From Oscillospiraceae bacterium (GTDB lineage: Bacteria; Bacillota; Clostridia; Oscillospirales; Oscillospiraceae), in assembly GCA_020025345.1 (NCBI GenBank), contig JAHHSH010000041.1:1-16291 (forward strand): a stretch of DNA of 16,291 bases, read 5' to 3'. Made by a program: the position numbers and the translations under genes. The notes beneath the pieces were generated by a model that was not told the origin of the DNA, made no database searches, and was given only the letters and a program-made list of their open reading frames with translations. This document shows positions 1 through 6,146 of this stretch, one piece after another. How positions within the stretch are numbered: position 1 is the first letter of the stretch; every line of letters begins with the position of its first letter.

Positions 1-130
1 AGGAAGTAATTTAGAAAGCACTGAAACCTTTTTACCCGGCAATACGAGGCGACGCCAAATAAAGAATTCCAAGGAAGATTTCCATAGAAACGACCTTAGA
101 AATTTTGGTATGTGCAAAAGTGAATATGCA

Positions 131-159
131 TTGAAAATTTTATTTTCTCGTGATATAAT
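131..159 (+). promoter_or_regulatory. Sigma-A-type promoter for the small ORF and LRR lipoprotein
   Basis: The -35 box TTGAAA (131-136) and -10 box TATAAT (154-159) are separated by exactly 17 bp, so this is a near-consensus vegetative promoter. Transcription would start near 166, giving a leader of about 205 nt before the lipoprotein gene. The leader contains a possible small ORF and a hairpin. Bases 1-130 show no gene that I recognise. Confidence 0.8.
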
Positions 160-238
160 TTGGAAAAATTTAATAAATTTTACTTTTGAAGCAAAAAACT
201 TGACCGAATGCATTATGTGAAAGGAAAGGGAAGTTACT

Positions 239-346
239 TTGAACGATCAACTTTCTATCGCAGAAGCTCTGGACAGTTTTCCACCTGAGGTGTGGTGCGG
301 CACGATAGCGGGTCTTGTATTTAAGGTTCTTGGATTTGAACCTTAA
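239..346 (+). CDS. Possible 35-aa small ORF in the leader of the LRR lipoprotein
   Basis: A TTG start at 239 follows a purine-rich ribosome-binding stretch (AAGGAAAGGG, 221-230) at 8-nt spacing. The frame runs 35 codons to TAA at 344-346, and an in-frame stop at 218-220 closes it upstream. The peptide begins MNDQLSIAEALDSF, has a central hydrophobic part (CGTIAGLVFKVLGF) and ends in EP. It lies between the promoter at 131-159 and the lipoprotein gene, so the two would be co-transcribed. Its stop codon lies in the 3' arm of a 9-bp hairpin. I do not recognise the family. It could be a real small protein, a leader peptide, or the surviving tail of an older gene. The non-ATG start and short length keep confidence low. 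Confidence 0.4.
   Translation: MNDQLSIAEALDSFPPEVWCGTIAGLVFKVLGFEP
321..346 (+). promoter_or_regulatory. Perfect 9-bp inverted repeat before the lipoprotein RBS
   Basis: TTAAGGTTC (321-329) and GAACCTTAA (338-346) pair perfectly around an 8-nt loop. The hairpin ends 14 nt before the AGGAGG at 361-366. There is no T-tract after it, so it is not a standard terminator. It could affect translation or mRNA stability, or be an operator. This role is inferred. Confidence 0.45.
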
Positions 347-372
347 ACGATAAATATTTAAGGAGGACAACT

Positions 373-1227
373 ATGAAAGGGTATTTGAAAACTGCAACGC
401 TTATTTTAGTTCTTGCTATGGTACTTTCTCTTGCTGGCTGTGGTGGAAACGGTGCTTCCACCACACAAGAGGGCACAGCAGGCAAGGAAGAGCAAACTGC
501 CGGCCCAGCCGCATCTGAAGAGTACTTCGAATGGGATGGCAATCTGATTTCTGCACTGACGGAAAGCGGTATGAATCAGACCGAAATTGTCATCCCCAAG
601 AGATGCACCGGATTCAGCGGCGAGATTTTTTCATCGGACGAATGCAAGGTCAAATCTGTTTCCTTTGAAAGTAATTCTGATTTTAACCTGAACAGCGGTT
701 TTCGCCGCAGTGCTTCGTTGGAAGAGATCAAGCTGCCCAGCGGCCTTACCCAAATCTCCGACATGGAATTCTGGTGCTGCAGTGCCTTAAAGGAAATTAC
801 CATCCCGGCCGGTGTAACCGACATCGGCCAATATACCTTTCAGGATTGCCGAAATCTGGAAACCGTGGTTTTTGAAGGCGATTTAACCGAAATCAAGCCT
901 AACACATTCAACTTTTGCCGCAGCTTAAATAAGATTGTTTTGCCGGATACGGTGACCAAGATCGATGAGTATGCGTTTTTCAACTGCACCTCGCTCAAGG
1001 AAATTACCCTTCCGACCGGATTGACTGAAATCGGTGGCTTTGCGTTTGCAAACAGCGGTGTGGAGAAAGTGGTTGTGCCGTCGGATCTGACGCTGGAAAA
1101 GTGGGATGCCACTTCGTTTGTACAGAACGATCATGATGTGGAAATCTATGTTGCAGAGGGTTCCTGGATGGACCAGAATTTTGAATCTGTGTTCGATGGT
1201 GCGTTCAATAAGCACTATACAGAGTAA
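373..1227 (+). CDS. Secreted leucine-rich-repeat (BspA-like, LRR_5) lipoprotein
   Basis: A 284-aa predicted surface lipoprotein. The ATG at 373 sits 6 nt after a perfect AGGAGG. Residues 1-23 form a lipoprotein signal: a short basic start, a hydrophobic core, and the lipobox LAGC with the acylated Cys at 23. A low-complexity Thr/Ala/Gly/Glu linker (about 24-50) follows. From about residue 95 there are repeats with a 23-residue period: CSALKEITIP (136), CRNLETVVF (159), CRSLNKIVLP (182) and CTSLKEITLP (205), each with an xxIxxxaF unit between. This is the BspA/Treponema-type LRR_5 pattern, a fold usually used for protein or host-surface binding. There is no enzymatic domain. The ligand is unknown. 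Base composition is more AT-rich than the genes to the right, which suggests an accessory gene. Family assignment is firm; function is not. Confidence 0.88.
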   Translation: MKGYLKTATLILVLAMVLSLAGCGGNGASTTQEGTAGKEEQTAGPAASEEYFEWDGNLISALTESGMNQTEIVIPKRCTGFSGEIFSSDECKVKSVSFESNSDFNLNSGFRRSASLEEIKLPSGLTQISDMEFWCCSALKEITIPAGVTDIGQYTFQDCRNLETVVFEGDLTEIKPNTFNFCRSLNKIVLPDTVTKIDEYAFFNCTSLKEITLPTGLTEIGGFAFANSGVEKVVVPSDLTLEKWDATSFVQNDHDVEIYVAEGSWMDQNFESVFDGAFNKHYTE

Positions 1228-1229
1228 TT

Positions 1230-1245
1230 TATTTCCGCTGAAAAC
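1230..1245 (+). repeat. Imperfect 16-bp direct repeat, copy 1
   Basis: TATTTCCGCTGAAAAC begins 3 nt after the lipoprotein stop codon. It matches the copy at 1714-1729 at 15 of 16 positions. The pair brackets the gene-poor region. Confidence 0.4.
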
Positions 1246-1326
1246 AAGAGCATAGAAAAGCCACAAGGCGCAACAGTTAGAAGCAGACTTCGAAGACCTC
1301 CATAGGAAAAATTTCATACCAAGCTA

Positions 1327-1361
1327 AGCAGGTGTCGGGAACGTTCCGACACCTGCTTTTT
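1327..1361 (+). terminator. Rho-independent terminator of the LRR lipoprotein transcript
   Basis: A perfect 12-bp stem, AGCAGGTGTCGG (1327-1338) with CCGACACCTGCT (1346-1357), encloses a 7-nt loop and is followed by a T-run (1357-1361). It lies 100 nt after the lipoprotein stop codon. Confidence 0.9.
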
Positions 1362-1381
1362 CTATTTATTGCAGGCCGTCC

Positions 1382-1570
1382 CTATTCTTTCCGGAGCTGA
1401 CGGGGCAGTTCCCGACCGGGGACACGATCAAAGCACACATCATATCCCGCGTCCTTTACAGCTGCAAATTTAAAATAGATGTCACCGTCTTCCGCATCAT
1501 AGGAATGATTGCCCTTCCAACAGAAAAGAAAATCTGTGAGAACCCACAGGATTACCGCTCCAGCGCCTAA
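1382..1570 (-). pseudogene. Remnant of the C-terminal end of an unidentified membrane protein
   Basis: On the minus strand an open frame of 62 sense codons runs from 1570 to a TAG at 1384-1382, with no ATG and no start codon in a credible position. The translation opens with a hydrophobic, membrane-like segment (LGAGAVILWVLTDFLF), then continues as a soluble tail (DAEDGDIYFKFAAVKDAGYD) ending in RQLRKE. The amino-acid mix looks coding rather than random. The frame continues upstream through the terminator hairpin to an in-frame TGA near 1618. I read this as the 3' end of a gene whose front part was lost. I do not recognise the family, and a chance open frame remains possible. Confidence 0.35.
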
Positions 1571-1614
1571 AAAAGAAGATACGGTACAGTCAAAAACAGG
1601 ACTGTACCGTATCT
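1569..1614 (-). terminator. Minus-strand terminator downstream of the dCMP deaminase
   Basis: A perfect 16-bp inverted repeat, AAGATACGGTACAGTC with its complement, spans 1579-1614 around an 8-nt loop. Read on the minus strand it is followed by CTTTTTT (A-run at 1569-1574 on the plus strand). It lies about 145 nt beyond the dCMP deaminase stop codon and is the first terminator that transcript meets. Confidence 0.8.
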
Positions 1615-1713
1615 TTCAAAACTTCCTTATGGGGCTAACCATTTGCGCTTCTCCCTTGGGCTGCTCCCTCTGGGATGGGTGAATTTTATGCGCATATAGA
1701 ATACGAATAGAAA

Positions 1714-1729
1714 TATTTCCGCTAAAAAC
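1714..1729 (+). repeat. Imperfect 16-bp direct repeat, copy 2
   Basis: TATTTCCGCTAAAAAC matches the copy at 1230-1245 at 15 of 16 positions. It lies 29 nt from the dCMP deaminase stop codon. Confidence 0.4.
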
Positions 1730-1758
1730 TACAAAATGTATTCAAACCCGGCGCGCTT

Positions 1759-2253
1759 TCAGCAGTTGCAGTGGTCGCCGTGAATAGCCAGATCGTCGCC
1801 GTCGATCCACTCCTGTACGTCCACCACCTCAAACTCGGTAGGCGTCCGACGGATTACCACCCGGCTGAGACCGGCGTTGATGACCATGCGGCGGCACATG
1901 GCGCAGGAGGTGGCGTCACCCAGCAGCTCGCCGGTCTGGGCGTTGCGTCCCACCAGGTAGATGGTGCCGCCCACCATGTCACGGCGGCTGGCGGAGATGA
2001 TAGCGTTGGCCTCGGCGTGGACGCTGCGGCACAGCTCATAGCGCTCGCCCCGGGGAACCTTCAGCGCCTCACGGGTGCAAAAACCCATATCCACGCAGTT
2101 TTTCCGGCCGCGGGGAGCGCCATTGTAACCGGTAGAGATGATCTCATCGTTTTTTACGATGATAGCTCCGTAGATCCGGCGCAGGCAGGTGGCCCGCTCC
2201 AAAACGGTTTCGGCGATGTCCAGATAATAATTTTCCTTGCTGATCCGATGCAT
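1759..2253 (-). CDS. dCMP deaminase (ComEB/deoxycytidylate deaminase family)
   Basis: A 164-aa cytosolic zinc enzyme predicted to convert dCMP to dUMP, the precursor for dTMP synthesis. The active site is visible: HAE at residues 79-81 (zinc-binding His and proton-shuttling Glu) and Cys117 and Cys120 as the other zinc ligands. The N-terminal GYNGAPRG (42-49) and extra cysteines at 53, 59 and 75 match the structural-zinc insert of the dCMP deaminase/ComEB branch rather than tRNA or cytidine deaminases. One oddity: the usual PCxxC motif reads SCAMC, with Ser116 in place of Pro. The ATG at 2253 has AGGAGG 5-6 nt upstream. The gene has its own promoter (2292-2321) and terminator, so it is monocistronic. 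The C-terminus has an unusual HCNC ending that might bind metal; this is a guess. Confidence 0.9.
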   Translation of the reverse strand: MHRISKENYYLDIAETVLERATCLRRIYGAIIVKNDEIISTGYNGAPRGRKNCVDMGFCTREALKVPRGERYELCRSVHAEANAIISASRRDMVGGTIYLVGRNAQTGELLGDATSCAMCRRMVINAGLSRVVIRRTPTEFEVVDVQEWIDGDDLAIHGDHCNC

Positions 2254-2291
2254 AGGCGCCTCCTAATAATTAAATGATATTCATTGCCCAC

Positions 2292-2321
2292 ATTATAGTG
2301 TATATCTAAGGAAAGATGCAA
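2292..2321 (-). promoter_or_regulatory. Sigma-A-type promoter of the dCMP deaminase gene
   Basis: On the minus strand, TTGCAT (2321-2316) and TATAAT (2297-2292) are 18 bp apart. This gives a short leader of about 30 nt to the ATG at 2253. Confidence 0.75.
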
Positions 2322-2346
2322 CTATTTTTTCGAGATGGGTGACATA

Positions 2347-2378
2347 AAAAGAGGACACGCACAAGCGTGTCCTCTTTT
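2347..2378 (-). terminator. Terminator of the ribU-PNPOx-alarmone synthetase operon
   Basis: A 14-bp perfect stem, AAAAGAGGACACGC with GCGTGTCCTCTTTT, has a 4-nt loop (2361-2364) and begins 6 nt beyond the synthetase stop codon. Read on the minus strand it ends in a T-run. The symmetric A/T flanks would allow weaker termination on the other strand. Confidence 0.9.
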
Positions 2379-2383
2379 GTGCC

Positions 2384-3046
2384 TTATTTAGCTGCCTGAA
2401 TACGGTCATACATATCCTGCATCTTGCGGTCGATGACAGCGATCTCGTCGGCGCACTGGAGCATCTCTTCGTTGATGCCCTCCGGCAGAGTGGTTTTGTC
2501 GGCCTTGTAACGGAGGTCGTGCTCCAGACTTGCCCAGAAATCCATGGCCACGGAGCGAATTTGAATTTCCACCAGCACCGACTCGGTGCGTGCAGAGAGG
2601 TTGACCGGCACCCGCATATCCAGATGGAGAGAGCGATAGCCGTTATAGTTGGGCTGGGCGATGTAGTCCTGCCGCTTTACAAGCTCGATGTCCGACTGGC
2701 GCAGGAGCATCTTCTCCACAGCATACACATCGTCGATGTAGTTGCACACGATGCGGATACCACCGATGTCGTTGAGCCGTTCCTTGGCGGCCGCAATCGT
2801 GATGGGAAGCCCTTTGCGCTCCAGTTTTTCCACGATGCTCTCTGTGGTTTTCAACCGACTTTCGATGTGGTGGATAGGACTGCGCTCGTAAGTGACGCGG
2901 AACTCGTCATTCAACACCTCCAGCCGCATTTTGACTTCCTTAATGGCGGCGTTGTATAGATGCTGCAGCTGTAAAAACTCCTGATAACTGGAAAAGAGCC
3001 GACTCATGGTATTGGCCTGGGCTGGGGACGGGACGAGAGAACTCAC
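2384..3046 (-). CDS. Small alarmone synthetase, (p)ppGpp synthetase domain only (RelA/SpoT family)
   Basis: A 220-aa cytosolic protein with the RelA/SpoT synthetase domain and neither the HD hydrolase nor the regulatory domains of full-length Rel. This is the YjbM/YwaC (RelQ/RelP) class, which transfers pyrophosphate from ATP to GDP or GTP. Motifs: IESRLKT (61-67), DIGGIRIV (93-100), GYRSLHL (136-142), EIQIRS (160-165) and AMDFWASLEH (167-176), as in catalytically active members. The N-terminal helix (about 15-50) and the C-terminal helix match the tetramerising parts of this class. The start is a GTG at 3046 with GGAGG 7 nt upstream; an in-frame ATG at codon 14 has no comparable site. It is the last gene of the FMN-riboswitch operon, 32 nt after the PNPOx gene. 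Orthology to yjbM or ywaC cannot be settled here, so no symbol is given. Confidence 0.92.
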   Translation of the reverse strand: MSSLVPSPAQANTMSRLFSSYQEFLQLQHLYNAAIKEVKMRLEVLNDEFRVTYERSPIHHIESRLKTTESIVEKLERKGLPITIAAAKERLNDIGGIRIVCNYIDDVYAVEKMLLRQSDIELVKRQDYIAQPNYNGYRSLHLDMRVPVNLSARTESVLVEIQIRSVAMDFWASLEHDLRYKADKTTLPEGINEEMLQCADEIAVIDRKMQDMYDRIQAAK

Positions 3047-3078
3047 GGTGTTACCTCCGATGGATATGTAATATAATG

Positions 3079-3564
3079 TTAGCGCTGGTCGTACTGCTTG
3101 ACTTCCACAGTGCGCTTATCAAAGTCCAGAAACAGCTGGAAGGCGTAGTTGTCTTCGCTGGTGTCCCAGACCTCCACGAACTTGGGGGTGATTTCGATGA
3201 TAATTTCATCCTCCTCGTGGGAATACTTGTTGTAGCTGCCCCACAGGAACTTCTTGTAAAGCGTCTCAAAGCGGCGATCCGGCTCATCGACGACAAGTCC
3301 CTTGTTGGCGGCCAGACCCTCGATCTGCACGCCGCTCCAGCACAGAGCGACCTGCGGGTTCTGGAACAGCTGCTGTGTCTTGCGGAAATTCTTGTCGGTC
3401 TTGAAATAGACCTTGTTATCATAGAAAAGGCAGCTGACATTACGCACCATCACATAGTCGTTGACGGAGCTGGCCAGAGCCATGATCTTCCAATCGCCCA
3501 GCTTGCGGAACATGATCTCCACAGCCTGATCGAAGGTGATGTTCTTATCTGCACTGAAATTCAT
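3079..3564 (-). CDS. PNPOx-fold flavin-binding protein (pyridoxamine 5'-phosphate oxidase family)
   Basis: A 161-aa protein of the split-barrel FMN-binding family. An N-terminal helix (FDQAVEIMFRKLGDWKIMAL) leads into beta strands with VMVRNVSCLFYDNKVYF and a middle NPQVALCWSGVQIEG segment, then FETLYKKFLWGS. This is the usual order of the small clostridial pyridoxamine-oxidase-like proteins. Members bind FMN, F420 or heme and are often of unknown substrate, so a true PNP oxidase role should not be assumed. The ATG at 3564 has AAGGAGG about 8 nt upstream, and that site overlaps the stop codon of the riboflavin transporter gene. The two are therefore tightly coupled. Placement under an FMN riboswitch supports flavin as the cofactor (inference). 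Confidence 0.85.
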   Translation of the reverse strand: MNFSADKNITFDQAVEIMFRKLGDWKIMALASSVNDYVMVRNVSCLFYDNKVYFKTDKNFRKTQQLFQNPQVALCWSGVQIEGLAANKGLVVDEPDRRFETLYKKFLWGSYNKYSHEEDEIIIEITPKFVEVWDTSEDNYAFQLFLDFDKRTVEVKQYDQR

Positions 3565-3577
3565 GGGAAAATCCTCC

Positions 3578-4231
3578 TTATTGGATCAGTTTCTTCAGCG
3601 GGACGCTGATTTTCTTATAGGTGATAAAGGCCAGCACGGACGTGAGTGCCCGGGAGATGATGTTGAAGGGCACCACCGAGAAGGCGACAAAGGTGGGGAT
3701 GTCCTTGATCCAGGGATTGACCTCGTTGCACATGGCGATGATGTTGTCCCAGCTCAGCTGACCGGTGCTCAGATAGATGTAGGCGGGGAAGATGAGATAG
3801 AGATTGGTGAAGATAGCGACCACGATGCTGCACAAACTGCCCACCAGCAGGCCGATGCCGGCACCCTTCTTGGTGCGGTGGCGGCGATAATAAAAGACGG
3901 CAGGCAGGACGTAGGCCATGGAGAGCAGGAAGTTCTGTACCTCCCCGGTGAACATGGAGGTCGTTCCCTTGAAGACGAGGATCAGGGCAATCTTTACCAC
4001 CACGATCAGCACGGCACCCAACGGCCCGAGAATAAAGCCGCCCAACAGCTCCGGCAGTGCCGAGAGGTCAAACTGGGCAAAAAGGGAGATGATGGGGACG
4101 GAGAAGTTGAAGTACATGAGGGCGAAGGCCACGGCACCCAGCATGGCAGCCATGGTCAGACGCCGGACTTCCACGGCCCGTTTGGGGTGGATGGCCTGCG
4201 GGACGGCTTGGACGGTCGGTTCTGTGTTCAT
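3578..4231 (-). CDS. ribU: ECF transporter S component, RibU-type riboflavin transporter
   Basis: A 217-aa integral membrane protein that would bind riboflavin and associate with the shared ECF energy module, which is not in this window. After a short cytosolic N-terminus (with KRAVEVRRLTMAAMLGAVAF around 17-36) there are about six hydrophobic segments. LSALPELLGGFILGPLGAVL matches the family core. The clearest evidence is upstream: an FMN aptamer and terminator precede the start codon, the usual arrangement for ribU. The ATG at 4231 has AGGAGG 7 nt upstream. An in-frame ATG at 4390 lies inside the riboswitch and is rejected. First gene of a three-gene operon. The family call is strong; riboflavin specificity rests mainly on the riboswitch. 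Confidence 0.9.
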   Translation of the reverse strand: MNTEPTVQAVPQAIHPKRAVEVRRLTMAAMLGAVAFALMYFNFSVPIISLFAQFDLSALPELLGGFILGPLGAVLIVVVKIALILVFKGTTSMFTGEVQNFLLSMAYVLPAVFYYRRHRTKKGAGIGLLVGSLCSIVVAIFTNLYLIFPAYIYLSTGQLSWDNIIAMCNEVNPWIKDIPTFVAFSVVPFNIISRALTSVLAFITYKKISVPLKKLIQ

Positions 4232-4242
4232 TTTGGTTCCTC

Positions 4243-4286
4243 CTAAAAATAAATTCCCGAAGCTAACAGGAAAACAGCTTCGGGAA
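4243..4286 (-). terminator. Riboswitch expression-platform terminator before ribU
   Basis: On the minus strand TTCCCGAAGCT (4286-4276) pairs with AGCTTCGGGAA (4264-4254), a perfect 11-bp stem with an 11-nt loop. A T-rich tail (TTTATTTTT) follows, ending directly against the AGGAGG of ribU. In the FMN-bound state this should stop transcription. Its tail overlaps the SD region, so translation could be affected as well. Confidence 0.8.
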
Positions 4287-4346
4287 ATACTTTCAGGCAG
4301 GTAGAAAGGCGCGCCAAAAGGCACGGTTCCCCGCAAAAAAGGATTT

Positions 4347-4464
4347 CGTCTTTTCTCATCCGGACTATACCGTCGGTTCCGGAGTTCCACCGGATCGGCC
4401 TCCGCTGCAGCGGAGGTTCATGGACTGTACCATCGGTCGGGAATTGCACCCTGCCCCAAAGACG
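4347..4464 (-). promoter_or_regulatory. FMN riboswitch aptamer (RFN element)
   Basis: Read on the minus strand, the closing stem CGTCTTT/AAAGACG (ends 4464 and 4347) encloses the RFN core blocks in order: GCAGGGTGCAATTCCCGACC, GGTACAGTCC, a GC-rich variable hairpin (CCTCCGCTGCAGCGGAGG), then TCCGGTGGAACTCCGGAACC, GACGGTATAGTCCGGATGAG. These match the conserved FMN aptamer. The element senses flavin mononucleotide and lowers expression of the downstream ribU operon when FMN is plentiful. Confidence 0.96.
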
Positions 4465-4487
4465 TTTCCATATGAACTTCTGGAAAC

Positions 4488-4516
4488 ATCATAGTACAAA
4501 AATTCGGCGGAGTCAA
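4488..4516 (-). promoter_or_regulatory. Promoter of the FMN-riboswitch operon
   Basis: On the minus strand TTGACT (4516-4511) and TATGAT (4493-4488) are 17 bp apart. Transcription would start near 4481. The first bases of the RNA can form a small hairpin (TTTCCA/TGGAAA) ahead of the aptamer. Confidence 0.8.
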
Positions 4517-4538
4517 GAGGGGGAACAAAGGCTTTTTG

Positions 4539-4567
4539 TTTACATCCGACAGAAGCTGTGGTACAAT
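4539..4567 (+). promoter_or_regulatory. Promoter of the deoC-deoD operon
   Basis: TTTACA (4539-4544) and TACAAT (4562-4567) are 17 bp apart. The -35 box lies 22 bp from the -35 box of the divergent ribU promoter, so the two promoters are back to back. Confidence 0.75.
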
Positions 4568-4615
4568 CTATGAAACCCAATGGTAAAATCAACGACCCGA
4601 AAGGAGTATAGAGAT

Positions 4616-5278
4616 ATGAATGAAGAACTGCAGGCGATCCTCGCCAAGGTAGACCATACTCTGCTGGCACAGGGTGCCACATGGGAAGAAATCCGTGCCA
4701 TCTGCGATGACGGCATTAAGTATGGCTGCGCCAGTGTGTGCATCCCCGCCTCCTATGTGAAGCAGGCCGCCGACTATGTGGCGGGTAAGCTGCCCATCTG
4801 CACGGTGATCGGTTTCCCCAACGGCTATTCCACCACGGCTGCCAAGTGCGCCGAGACACGGGATGCTGTGGAAAACGGTGCCGAAGAGATTGATATGGTC
4901 ATCAACATCGGCTGGGTCAAGGATGGCCTTTATGACAAGGTGCTCAACGAGATCCGTCAGGTTAAGGAGGCCTGCGGCGGCAAGCTGCTGAAGGTCATCA
5001 TCGAGACCTGTCTGCTCACGGACGAGGAGAAGAAGGAGATGTGCCGTGTCGTCAGCGAATCCGGCGCGGAGTATATCAAGACCTCCACCGGCTTTGGCGG
5101 CGGCGGAGCGACCCGGGAGGACGTGGCCCTCTTCAAGGCAAATGTGGCCCCCCATGTGAAGATCAAGGCTGCCGGCGGCATTGCAAATCTGGAGGATGCA
5201 AAGGACTTTGTGGCGCTGGGTGCCGACCGTCTGGGCACCTCCCGCATCGTGAAGGCCGTGAAGGCCATGGAAGAATAA
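4616..5278 (+). CDS. deoC: Deoxyribose-phosphate aldolase
   Basis: A 220-aa cytosolic class I aldolase that splits 2-deoxy-D-ribose-5-phosphate into glyceraldehyde-3-phosphate and acetaldehyde. It starts MNEELQAILAKVDHTLL, with the ATG at 4616 placed 9 nt after AAGGAG (4601-4606). An upstream in-frame ATG at 4580 has no ribosome binding site. Catalytic features: Schiff-base Lys155 in KTSTGF (155-160), Lys184 in IKAAGG, and Asp93 in the EIDMVINIG segment, matching the Lys/Lys/Asp set of characterised DeoC. The length is typical. It is followed 20 nt later by deoD, and both precede a nucleoside importer. The unit therefore degrades imported deoxynucleosides. No phosphopentomutase gene (deoB), which would link the two enzymes, is in the window. 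Confidence 0.96.
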   Translation: MNEELQAILAKVDHTLLAQGATWEEIRAICDDGIKYGCASVCIPASYVKQAADYVAGKLPICTVIGFPNGYSTTAAKCAETRDAVENGAEEIDMVINIGWVKDGLYDKVLNEIRQVKEACGGKLLKVIIETCLLTDEEKKEMCRVVSESGAEYIKTSTGFGGGGATREDVALFKANVAPHVKIKAAGGIANLEDAKDFVALGADRLGTSRIVKAVKAMEE

Positions 5279-5298
5279 GAAAAGGAGAATAGAATATT

Positions 5299-6015
5299 AT
5301 GTCTACCCCTCATAACGGCGCTGAAAAGGGCGCATTCGCGAAAACCGTACTCATGCCCGGCGATCCCCTGCGGGCCAAGTTTATTGCTGAAACCTTTCTG
5401 GAGAACCCTGTGCTGGTGAACAATGTCCGCGGCGTACAGGGCTATACCGGTACTTACAAGGGTGTTCCCGTGTCCGTGATGGCCTCCGGTATGGGCATCC
5501 CCTCCATCGGCATCTATTCCTATGAGCTTTTCACCCAGTACGACGTGGACAACATCATCCGCGTGGGCAGCGCCGGTGCCATGCGCGCCGATCTGGAGCT
5601 GGGCAGCGTGGTGGCCGGTATGGGCGCCTGCACCAATTCCGACTACGCAGACCAGTATGAGCTGGGCGGCACCTTTGCACCCATCGCTGACTTCGATCTT
5701 CTGATGGCTGCGGTGGAGTCCGCAAAAGAGCTGGGCGTGAAGATGCCTGTGGGTAACCTCTACTCCTCCGATACCTTCTACGATGCTGCCAAGCGCAACA
5801 ATCGCTTCATGAAGATGGGCGTGATGGCAGTGGAGATGGAGGCTGCCGGCCTTTACTGCAACGCCGCCTATACCGGCAAGCGTGCGCTGGCCATCTGCTC
5901 CATCTCCGACAATCTGGTCACCGGCGAGGAGTTGAGCCCGGATGATCGTCAGAACACCTTCACCAATATGATGAAGATCGCTCTGGAAGTTGCCGTAAAG
6001 ATGGCAAACAAGTAA
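5299..6015 (+). CDS. deoD: Purine nucleoside phosphorylase, DeoD type
   Basis: A 238-aa cytosolic phosphorylase that converts purine (deoxy)nucleosides plus phosphate to free base and (deoxy)ribose-1-phosphate; DeoD-type enzymes are normally hexamers. Residues match the E. coli enzyme closely: His5, Gly21 and Arg25 in MPGDPLRAK (19-27), Arg44, Arg88 and Ser91 in RVGSAGA (88-94) for phosphate, VEMEAAGLY (178-186) for the sugar, and Asp204 in SISDNL (201-206), the proton donor to the base. The Asp suggests 6-amino as well as 6-oxo purines are accepted (family knowledge). The ATG at 5299 has AAGGAG 11 nt upstream. Co-transcribed with deoC and closed by the terminator at 6031-6062. Confidence 0.96.
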   Translation: MSTPHNGAEKGAFAKTVLMPGDPLRAKFIAETFLENPVLVNNVRGVQGYTGTYKGVPVSVMASGMGIPSIGIYSYELFTQYDVDNIIRVGSAGAMRADLELGSVVAGMGACTNSDYADQYELGGTFAPIADFDLLMAAVESAKELGVKMPVGNLYSSDTFYDAAKRNNRFMKMGVMAVEMEAAGLYCNAAYTGKRALAICSISDNLVTGEELSPDDRQNTFTNMMKIALEVAVKMANK

Positions 6016-6030
6016 GAAATATAAAAAAGT

Positions 6031-6062
6031 AGGGCGGATACACCTGTATCCGCCCTGTTTTT
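6031..6062 (+). terminator. Terminator of the deoC-deoD operon
   Basis: AGGGCGGATAC (6031-6041) pairs with GTATCCGCCCT (6046-6056) around the tetraloop ACCT, followed by GTTTTTG. It begins 16 nt after the deoD stop codon. Confidence 0.92.
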
Positions 6063-6117
6063 GTCGGAATCTTTGTGTAAATTTTATTGCTTTAGCAAGC
6101 TGGAAGAGGAAAAAGCC

Positions 6118-6146
6118 TTGCCTTTAAGCAAAAAGTTTGCTACAAT
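6118..6146 (+). promoter_or_regulatory. Promoter of the BMP lipoprotein gene, with inverted repeat in the spacer
   Basis: TTGCCT (6118-6123) and TACAAT (6141-6146) are 17 bp apart. The spacer contains an inverted repeat, AGCAAA-AAG-TTTGCT (6127-6141), that touches the first base of the -10 box and could be an operator. Just after the expected start, ATGGAC/GTCCAT (6155-6170, loop GTAT) can form a small 5' hairpin. Confidence 0.7.

Larger units (their letters stand above)
1228..1758. other. 530-bp region with no intact gene: two terminators, a gene remnant and direct repeats
   Basis: Between the lipoprotein stop and the dCMP deaminase stop there is no complete gene on either strand. The region holds a plus-strand terminator (1327-1361), a minus-strand coding remnant (1382-1570), a minus-strand terminator (1569-1614), and two near-identical 16-bp direct repeats (1230-1245 and 1714-1729). 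The remaining bases, including 1615-1713, show nothing I can support. Confidence 0.7.

Noticed and set aside
1615..1713. Purine-rich minus-strand stretch before the dCMP deaminase terminator as a small gene
   Set aside because: Short frames only, with stops in the plausible frames and no ribosome binding site linked to a start codon.
4232..4390. ATG at 4390 as the ribU start
   Set aside because: It falls inside the FMN aptamer and reads through the terminator hairpin; ATG 4231 has AGGAGG at good spacing.
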